Shown one piece after another: positions 1 to 5,113 of a stretch of DNA of 22,552 nt. The notes beneath the pieces are model-generated. The model had not been told where the DNA came from and did not search any database. It was given only the letters and a program-made list of their open reading frames with translations. Position 1 is the first letter of the stretch. Every line of letters starts with the position of its first letter. The stretch comes from Scatosoma sp045654025 (lineage in GTDB: Bacteria; Bacillota; Clostridia; Christensenellales; Borkfalkiaceae). The translations under genes and the position numbers were made by a program. The DNA is taken from assembly GCA_045654025.1 (NCBI GenBank), contig JAZOMO010000041.1, positions 1 to 22,552 of the forward strand, given 5' to 3'.

Positions 1-8
1 TCGAAAGG

Positions 9-290
9 TTAACCAAAGCAATATAATCCAAACCAAGATTTTTAGCGGTAAATTTTGCCTGCTACTTCGTTGAAACCCTTGATAAACCGTGCAGGTTTAC
101 CTGTGGCTTTCGCCTTGTAGAAGACGAAAATTTGCTCGCTATAAAATTGCTTCGCACCCAAAAGTTCGGCTTTTGAAATGATTTTTGGTGCGAAGGAAGA
201 AATTATACAAACGTATTATGATGACGACAAACCGTAAAAGCGTTCAAAAGACGGCTTTTGGGCTGGTTCGGATTATATTGCTTTGGTTAA
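9..290. repeat. Element E1: 282-bp element with 27-bp inverted-repeat arms, upstream of split pflB
   Basis: This fills most of the 356 bases before the first gene. The arms are 9-35 and 264-290 and match in reverse complement at 26 of 27 positions; the one mismatch is A30 opposite C269. The interior is rich in smaller inverted repeats, for example CTTCGCACC (about 150-158) against GGTGCGAAG (187-195), CAGGT/ACCTG (about 92-103) and AAAAGC/GCTTTT (236-258). I see no open reading frame with recognisable similarity. The subterminal sequence GGGCTGGTTC next to the right arm resembles AGGCTGGTTC in element E2 (19478-19755). It could be a miniature inverted-repeat transposable element or a structured RNA. 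No clear target-site duplication is visible. Bases 291-344, between it and the ribosome binding site of pflB, contain no convincing sigma-A promoter, so the start of pfl transcription is unresolved. Confidence 0.7.
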
Positions 291-356
291 GGACGAAAAA
301 AATGCTTGCAAAAGCACGAAAAATAGATAAAAATTATATTATATAGGAGTACTAAT

Positions 357-2390
357 ATGATGCAATTTAAAGGTTGGGAAGGCTTTATTCCCGGTAAATG
401 GTGCAACGACGAAGTAGACGTGCGCGATTTCATTCAGCACAACTACACGCCTTATGACGGCGACGCAAGTTTCCTTGCGCCTGCAACCGAAGCAACGAAG
501 AAGCTTTGGCAGATCGTTTGCGATTTGACGAAGAAGGAAAGAGAAGCAGGTGGCGTTTTGGACGCAGACACCGCAATCGTTTCCACGCTGACTTCCCACG
601 GCGCAGGCTACTTGGATAAGGATTTGGAAAAAATCGTTGGCGTACAGACGGACGCTCCTTTCAAGCGTTCTTTGCAGCCCTTCGGTGGTATCCGTATGTC
701 GGAAGGCGCGCTGGAAATGTACGGCTATAAGCTGGATGCTGGCGTTAAGGAAATCTTCACGAAATATCGTAAAACGCACAACGAAGGTGTGTTCGACGTA
801 TACACCCCTGAAATGAGAGCGGCTCGTTCCGCGCACATCTTGACTGGTTTGCCCGATGCATACGGCCGTGGCCGTATCGTAGGCGACTACAGACGTGTTG
901 CTCTGTACGGTGTTGACTACCTCATCAAGAAGAAGGAAGAGGATAAGCTGGCTATCAACGGCGATATGACCCCTGATAGAGTACGCGACAGAGAAGAACT
1001 TGCTGATCAGATCAAGGCTTTGAAGGCTTTGAAGGAAATGGCAAAGATCTACGGTTGCGACATCTCCAAGCCCGCTGAAACGGCGCAACAAGCAGTACAG
1101 GCATTGTACTTTGGCTACCTTGCAGCAGTTAAGGATCAGAACGGCGCTGCAATGTCCATGGGTAGAAACAGCACCTTCCTTGATATCTACATCAAGCGTG
1201 ACCTTGACAAGGGCTTGATCACCGAAGAAGAAGCACAGGAATTCATCGATCATTTCATCATGAAGCTTCGTATCGTGAAGTTCATGAGAACGAAGGAATA
1301 CAACGACTTGTTCTCCGGCGACCCCACTTGGGTTACCGAAGTTATCGGTGGTATGGGCGTAGACGGCAGATCTCTTGTTACCAAGACCTCCTTCCGTGTA
1401 CTGCACACCCTCGACAACCTTGGCCCTGCACCCGAGCCTAACCTCACGGTGCTTTGGTCGAAGAACCTGCCTATGAACTTCAAGAGATACTGTGCGGAAA
1501 TCTCTATCCGTACCTCTTCGATTCAGTACGAATCCGACGACCTTATGCGTCCTGAAATGGGTGACGACTACTGTATCGCTTGCTGTGTAAGCTGTATGAA
1601 GGTTGGTAAGGATATGCAGTTCTTCGGCGCAAGAGCTAACCTTGCAAAATGCTTGCTGTACGCAATCAACGGCGGTAAGGACGAGCTGATGAAGGATAAG
1701 GCTACTGGCCAGCCTATGCAGGTTTCCCCTGAATTCACGCCCGTCTACGGCGACGGCCCTCTGAACTTCGAAGAAGTTAAGGCTAAGTTCACGCAGATGA
1801 TGAAGTGGCTTGCTGACCTCTACGTAAACACCTTGAACCTTATCCACTATATGCACGATAAGTACTGCTACGAAGCGTTGGAAATGGCATTGCACGATAC
1901 GAAAGTACGTCGTTTCTTCGCAACGGGTATCGCAGGTCTTTCCTGCGCGGCAGACTCCTTGTCCGCAATTAAGTACGCTAAGGTTTACCCCGTACGCAAC
2001 GAAGACGGTATCGTAGTTGACTTCCGTATCGAAGGTGACTTCCCTAAATACGGCAACAACGACGATAGAGCAGACGAGCTGGCTGTATGGCTGCTGAAGA
2101 CGTTCATGTCCTTCGTTAAGAGCAAGTTCACCTACCGTGATTCCGTACCTACGACGTCCATCTTGACGATTACGTCCAACGTCGTATATGGTAAGAAGAC
2201 GGGTAACACCCCCGACGGTAGACGTGGTGGTACGCCTCTTGCTCCTGGTGCTAACCCCATGCACGGCAGAGATTCCAACGGCGCGTTGGCTTCCCTTGCA
2301 TCGGTTGCAAAGCTTCCTTACGAATATTCGAGAGACGGTATTTCCAACACCTTCTCGATTACGCCTGCATCCCTCGGTAAAGAGGACTAA
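357..2390 (+). CDS. pflB: Pyruvate formate-lyase catalytic domain, lacking its glycyl radical domain (split PFL, large part)
   Basis: Pyruvate formate-lyase (formate C-acetyltransferase) converts pyruvate and CoA to acetyl-CoA and formate in anaerobic cytoplasm. This 677-residue product carries the whole PFL barrel, including the catalytic Cys409-Cys410 pair in the motif IACCVS, equivalent to Cys418-Cys419 of E. coli PFL. It also has the late conserved motifs GNTPDGRRGG and GANPMHGRDSNG. It then stops at LGKED-TAA. Canonical PFLs are about 740-760 residues and continue here into a C-terminal domain of about 75 residues holding the radical glycine (RVSGYA). That domain is absent from this protein but is encoded separately at 2687-2920. 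The start is ATG 357, with AGGAG at 345-349 and a 7-nt gap. No pflA (activase) gene lies in the window. The sequence shows no sign of decay: the frame is open, codon use matches the neighbours, and the end is an intact stop at a domain boundary. I infer a functional two-subunit enzyme. Confidence 0.95.
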   Translation: MMQFKGWEGFIPGKWCNDEVDVRDFIQHNYTPYDGDASFLAPATEATKKLWQIVCDLTKKEREAGGVLDADTAIVSTLTSHGAGYLDKDLEKIVGVQTDAPFKRSLQPFGGIRMSEGALEMYGYKLDAGVKEIFTKYRKTHNEGVFDVYTPEMRAARSAHILTGLPDAYGRGRIVGDYRRVALYGVDYLIKKKEEDKLAINGDMTPDRVRDREELADQIKALKALKEMAKIYGCDISKPAETAQQAVQALYFGYLAAVKDQNGAAMSMGRNSTFLDIYIKRDLDKGLITEEEAQEFIDHFIMKLRIVKFMRTKEYNDLFSGDPTWVTEVIGGMGVDGRSLVTKTSFRVLHTLDNLGPAPEPNLTVLWSKNLPMNFKRYCAEISIRTSSIQYESDDLMRPEMGDDYCIACCVSCMKVGKDMQFFGARANLAKCLLYAINGGKDELMKDKATGQPMQVSPEFTPVYGDGPLNFEEVKAKFTQMMKWLADLYVNTLNLIHYMHDKYCYEALEMALHDTKVRRFFATGIAGLSCAADSLSAIKYAKVYPVRNEDGIVVDFRIEGDFPKYGNNDDRADELAVWLLKTFMSFVKSKFTYRDSVPTTSILTITSNVVYGKKTGNTPDGRRGGTPLAPGANPMHGRDSNGALASLASVAKLPYEYSRDGISNTFSITPASLGKED

Positions 2391-2394
2391 TCGG

Positions 2395-2644
2395 GCAGAC
2401 CTTCAAGCAACCGCTTGAAACCCTATGGCGAAGTATCGCTAAAAAATAAAAAATAAATAGTCTGTGTCACAGCAAATGGTTGATTTACAACAAAATTGTT
2501 TTGTTGGGTTGACGAGAAAAATATAAGAAAGGCAAGTGTTTTGTGAGGGCGCATACCCTCAGCGGTCTGTAACCGAGTAAAACACGAAGGATTTCGAATT
2601 ATTTTTCCGAGCCGTTTTCCAAACGGCGGTTCAAAAATCAACCA
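2395..2644 (+). other. Element E3: hairpin-rich spacer between the two halves of PFL, putative structured RNA
   Basis: The 296 bases between the two pfl cistrons have more complementary structure than ordinary spacer. In the 5' part, GCAGAC (2395-2400) pairs with GTCTGT (2460-2465), enclosing hairpins TTCAAGC/GCTTGAA (2402-2419) and GGCGA/TCGCT (2427-2440). In the 3' part, TGGTTGATTT (2477-2486) is perfectly complementary to AAATCAACCA (2635-2644). That helix encloses a hairpin CAACAAAA/TTTTGTTG (2488-2506). It also encloses a three-way junction closed by GTGTTTT/AAAACAC (2536-2585) with inner stems TGAGGG/CCCTCA and CGGT/ACCG, and a hairpin GCCGTTT/AAACGGC (2611-2627). I recognise no known RNA family. 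It could act in mRNA processing, in translation balance between the two subunits, or be a mobile-element remnant. The pairings are seen directly; the function is unknown. Confidence 0.6.
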
Positions 2645-2686
2645 GATGATGTGATAGAGACGAAGAAAAAAAAGGAGAATATCATT

Positions 2687-2920
2687 ATGTCGAGCAGAAT
2701 TGACAACCTTGTTAGTATGTTGGACGGCTACGTTGGTGAAGGTGGCCATCACCTCAACGTAAACGTATTCAGCCGTGAAACTCTTTTGGACGCGCAGGCG
2801 CATCCTGAAAAATATCCTCAGCTTACCATTCGTGTTTCCGGCTATGCCGTAAACTTCATCAAGCTGACGAAGGAACAGCAGGACGACGTTATTTCCAGAA
2901 CGATTCACGAGTCCATGTAA
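2687..2920 (+). CDS. Stand-alone glycyl radical domain of pyruvate formate-lyase (split PFL, small part)
   Basis: This 77-residue protein is the C-terminal radical domain of PFL and nothing else. The motif RVSGYAVNF is at residues 49-57, so the predicted radical-bearing glycine is Gly52 (Gly734 in E. coli PFL). The motifs LDGY, HHLNVNV and HPEKYPQLTI precede it, and LTKEQQDDVISRT follows, as in full-length PFLs. It begins at ATG 2687 after AAGGAG (2672-2677) with a 9-nt gap; an upstream GTG at 2651 lacks this placement. E. coli GrcA (YfiD) and phage T4 Y06I are known autonomous radical domains that rescue oxygen-cleaved PFL, but they coexist with a complete PFL. Here the partner has no radical domain of its own, so this protein should be an obligate subunit, activated by a PFL activase not seen in the window. 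A terminator follows 14 nt after the stop. Confidence 0.93.
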   Translation: MSSRIDNLVSMLDGYVGEGGHHLNVNVFSRETLLDAQAHPEKYPQLTIRVSGYAVNFIKLTKEQQDDVISRTIHESM

Positions 2921-2933
2921 CTTTATAAAGCAC

Positions 2934-2965
2934 AAAAGCCGTTGCGCGTATACGCAGCGGCTTTT
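2934..2965 (+). terminator. Intrinsic terminator after the split pfl unit
   Basis: AAAAGCCGTTGCG (2934-2946) pairs with CGCAGCGGCTTTT (2953-2965) through 13 base pairs with one G-U, around the loop CGTATA. T-rich sequence follows (CTTTTAAGTCTTTT). It closes the two-cistron pfl transcript. Only 34 nt remain before the next start, so the next gene either depends on read-through or uses a promoter I cannot see. Confidence 0.8.
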
Positions 2966-2999
2966 AAGTCTTTTATCATTATTCAAAAAAAGGAATAAT

Positions 3000-4853
3000 A
3001 TGAACAAATTTTTAAAAAAAGCGCTCTGTTTTTTAACGGCGCTGACAATGAGCCTATCGATTGCTGGCTGTGATGGGCTTTTCAAAGCCATGGATGATGC
3101 GATTACGTCGGGCTTGCATAACTCGTCTTCGAGCAGTAGTTCGTCTTCGAGCAGCAGCTCCTCGTCGAGCAGCAGTTCTTCGTCGAGCAGCAGTTCTTCG
3201 TCGAGCAGTAGTTCGTCTTCGAGCAGCAGTTCGTCATCGAGCAGCAGCTCCTCGTCGAGCAGTAGCTCGTCTTCGAGTAGTAGCTCGTCTAGTTCCAGCA
3301 GTTCGCCCTCTATGGGTGGCGGCACGATTGACCCCGAAATCCCTGACGACAGCTCTAGTAGCTCCTCTTCGAGTAGTAGCTCGTCCAGTTCCAGCAGTTC
3401 GTCCTCTATGGGTGCTGGCACGATTGACCCTGAATTGCCTGACGACAGCTCTAGTAGCTCCTCTTCGAGTAGTAGCTCGTCCAGCTCCAGCAGCTCGTCC
3501 TCTATGGGTGGTGGCACAATTGACCCCGAATTGCCTGACGACAGCTCGACGGGTGGAAACGGCACGGTAGACCCCGAATTGCCTGACCATGTACATGACT
3601 ACAACTACAACGTAGTTGAAACGGCGCCTACCTGTACGAAACCTGGTTCTGTCACGAAGACCTGCGCTTGCGGCGACGAAAAAACGGAAGTAGGCAAACC
3701 TGCTACTGGTCACAGCTATGAAGAAATTGAAACCGAACCTACCTGTACGGAGGCTGGTTTTGTCACGAAGACCTGTGCTTGTGGCGACGTTCAAACGGAA
3801 GCAGGCAAACCTGCTACTGGTCACAGCTATAAAGACTACGTATGTACTGTTTGTGGTTCTGTTGATCCCAAAAAGCCTGAAGAAAAGACGGCGAAGCTGG
3901 ACATTCATTTCTTGGAACTGGGGAATCAGTATACAGGCGACTGTACTTACATTAAGGCAGGGGATACCGATATTTTGATTGACGCAGGCTCGCGTAAGGA
4001 TTCAGCGCCGACGATTACCTCTTACGTCAACCAGTATTGTACGGATGGCGTTTTGGAATATGTTATTGCAACCCACGCCCATCAAGACCATATTGCTGGT
4101 TTTGTTGGATCGAATAACAAAGGTGTCTTTGACATATACCGCGTTGGGACGTTAATTGACTTCCCGAAAACGGGTGTCTCTACGCAAATTTATAACAATT
4201 ACAAGACAAAACGCAGTAATCTAATTGCAAATGGTACGAAGCATTATACTGCTTTGCAGTGGTGGAAGGAAGAGCAGGGCTTGACCCGTAGCATCGAAAT
4301 CGCTGACGGTATCACGATGAACGTGCTTTATCAAAAGTATTATGAAACGAGCACTAGCAACGAAAACGATTATTCGGTCTGCGTAATGTTCTCGCAAGGG
4401 GATAACCATTATCTCTTTACGGGTGACTTGGAAGAGGGTGGCGAAAAGTCCTTAGTGCAAAGCAATAACCTGCCCAAAGTAAAGCTGTATAAAGCAGGAC
4501 ACCACGGCAGTAAAACTTCCAGCAGTGTTGATTTGATGAAGGTCATTCAACCCGAGGTAGTATGTGTTTGCTGTTGCGCTGGTAGTAGTGAATACAATGC
4601 GGCTCCCTTGAATACATTCCCGACACAAGACTTTATCAACAACGTTGCGCCGTACACGGATAAAATTTATGTGACTAGCCTTGCAGTTAACGATTCAAGC
4701 GGTAAAACCACAGGCGTTACCTCTATGAACGGCAATATCGTCGTTTCGTCCACGGGTGGGGCAGTGACGGTGAATTGTTCTAACAACAACACCGTTCTAA
4801 AGAATACGGAGTGGTTTAAAAGTAATAGGGTATGGCCAACAGGTGGCGTATAA
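3000..4853 (+). CDS. Polyserine-linker lipoprotein with ComEC-like metallo-beta-lactamase domain
   Basis: This 617-residue protein is predicted to be anchored outside the cell. Residues 1-24 form a lipoprotein signal peptide ending in the lipobox SIAG-C. Residues 42-102 are 61 consecutive serines, followed by further serine blocks alternating with SMGGGTIDPELPDD-like segments. Next come two 37-residue Cys-rich repeats (roughly residues 204-280; motifs PTCT, KTCACG and PATGHSY), seen in Firmicute surface proteins and possibly metal-binding. From about residue 296 to the end is a metallo-beta-lactamase fold like the C-terminal domain of ComEC/Rec2. It has metal ligands in THAHQDH (His359, His361, Asp363, His364), TGDLEE (Asp476) and GHHGSK (His501-His502). 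A phosphodiesterase or nuclease activity at the cell surface is plausible but unproven. The start is ATG 3000 after AAAGGA. I see no terminator after the stop. Confidence 0.85.
   Translation: MNKFLKKALCFLTALTMSLSIAGCDGLFKAMDDAITSGLHNSSSSSSSSSSSSSSSSSSSSSSSSSSSSSSSSSSSSSSSSSSSSSSSSSSSSSSSSSSSSSPSMGGGTIDPEIPDDSSSSSSSSSSSSSSSSSSSMGAGTIDPELPDDSSSSSSSSSSSSSSSSSSSMGGGTIDPELPDDSSTGGNGTVDPELPDHVHDYNYNVVETAPTCTKPGSVTKTCACGDEKTEVGKPATGHSYEEIETEPTCTEAGFVTKTCACGDVQTEAGKPATGHSYKDYVCTVCGSVDPKKPEEKTAKLDIHFLELGNQYTGDCTYIKAGDTDILIDAGSRKDSAPTITSYVNQYCTDGVLEYVIATHAHQDHIAGFVGSNNKGVFDIYRVGTLIDFPKTGVSTQIYNNYKTKRSNLIANGTKHYTALQWWKEEQGLTRSIEIADGITMNVLYQKYYETSTSNENDYSVCVMFSQGDNHYLFTGDLEEGGEKSLVQSNNLPKVKLYKAGHHGSKTSSSVDLMKVIQPEVVCVCCCAGSSEYNAAPLNTFPTQDFINNVAPYTDKIYVTSLAVNDSSGKTTGVTSMNGNIVVSSTGGAVTVNCSNNNTVLKNTEWFKSNRVWPTGGV
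3249..3536 (+). repeat. Three tandem 96-nt repeats within the lipoprotein gene
   Basis: Copies begin at 3249, 3345 and 3441, and a diverged fourth start is at 3537. Each encodes 32 residues: a serine run followed by SMG(G/A)GTIDPE(I/L)PDD. The second and third copies differ at only a few bases. The preceding run from 3123 is serine-only, built from mixed TCG, TCT, TCC, AGC and AGT codons. Such arrays are prone to copy-number change by slippage or recombination. Because the repeats are GC-rich and ordered, open frames appear on all strands here; those are not genes. Confidence 0.88.
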
Positions 4854-4901
4854 TTTAACTGATTATTCTATAATAAAATTTTGCAAGCGTAAAAAAATTG
4901 A

Positions 4902-4930
4902 TTGACAATTTTTAAGAAAAATGCTATGCT
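4902..4930 (+). promoter_or_regulatory. Sigma-A type promoter of the P-type ATPase operon
   Basis: TTGACA (4902-4907) and TATGCT (4925-4930) are separated by 17 bp. The predicted transcript starts near 4937, just before the riboswitch aptamer, which supports the assignment. Confidence 0.8.
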
Positions 4931-4940
4931 ATTACTACCA

Positions 4941-5044
4941 CCTATGAGGGAGTAATTTACACTTTGCGGCGGCAGAGTGGAACGAATTTCGTCATCACAA
5001 CGCAAAAAAATGCGTTCGGGTTCGTTTTAAAAAATGAGACTCAT
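4941..5044 (+). promoter_or_regulatory. yybP-ykoY family (Mn2+) riboswitch aptamer
   Basis: The leader shows the layout of the yybP-ykoY aptamer. P1 is ATGAG (4944-4948) with CTCAT (5040-5044). The signature GGGAGTAA (4948-4955) corresponds to the family's GGGGAGUAG. A second helix is CACTTTGC/GCAGAGTG (4960-4979). The second arm is AACGAA/TTCGTT (4981-5026), containing GTCATCAC (4991-4998) and an inner helix AACGCA/TGCGTT (4999-5016). GAGAC (5036-5040) precedes the 3' strand of P1, like the AAGAC of known members. The family binds Mn2+ and commonly precedes Mn2+ exporters and P-type ATPases, as here. The assignment rests on motif and fold recognition, not on a covariance-model search. Confidence 0.85.
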
Positions 5045-5080
5045 GCACTATATTATAAAGTATGGTGTGTGAGTTTTTTT
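5039..5080 (+). terminator. Riboswitch expression platform: conditional terminator overlapping P1
   Basis: ACTCATGCACTATA (5039-5052) pairs with TATGGTGTGTGAGT (5061-5074) over 14 bp including G-U pairs, followed by seven T (5074-5080). Its first strand contains the 3' strand of aptamer helix P1, so P1 and the terminator exclude each other. Ligand-stabilised P1 should prevent termination, giving a Mn2+-induced ON switch for the ATPase gene 34 nt downstream. Confidence 0.82.
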
Positions 5081-5113
5081 ACCGCCGAGCCCAAATATGG
5101 GCAAAGGAGTAAT

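Noticed and set aside
339..2264. 641-aa open frame on the minus strand opposite pflB
   Set aside because: It is a shadow of codon bias in pflB. The product has no recognisable motif, and the plus-strand product is unmistakable PFL.
2509..2527. Internal promoter for the radical-domain gene (TTGACG and TATAAG)
   Set aside because: The two boxes are only 7-8 bp apart, far from the 16-18 bp needed.
2609..2632. Group II intron domain V-like hairpin (GAGCCG...CGGTTC pairing including an AGC-type triad)
   Set aside because: It is 24 nt against the usual 34, lacks the normal two-base bulge and tetraloop, no GUGYG 5' end is present at the PFL junction, and about 300 nt is too small for a group II intron. 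Probably chance, though worth including in a covariance search.
2388..2689. Self-splicing group I intron in pfl
   Set aside because: The in-frame junction does not give the usual U before and G at the end of the intron, I could not draw the P3-P7 core, and the downstream part has its own well-placed ribosome binding site and ATG, which a spliced gene would not need.
2423..3565. 380-aa minus-strand open frame with Leu/Glu-rich repeats
   Set aside because: It is the antisense of the polyserine repeats and of element E3, with low-complexity content and no homology I recognise.
4964..5113. Upstream in-frame start that would extend the P-type ATPase by 50 residues
   Set aside because: This stretch is the yybP-ykoY aptamer and its terminator, and ATG 5114 has a good ribosome binding site and matches the family N-terminus.
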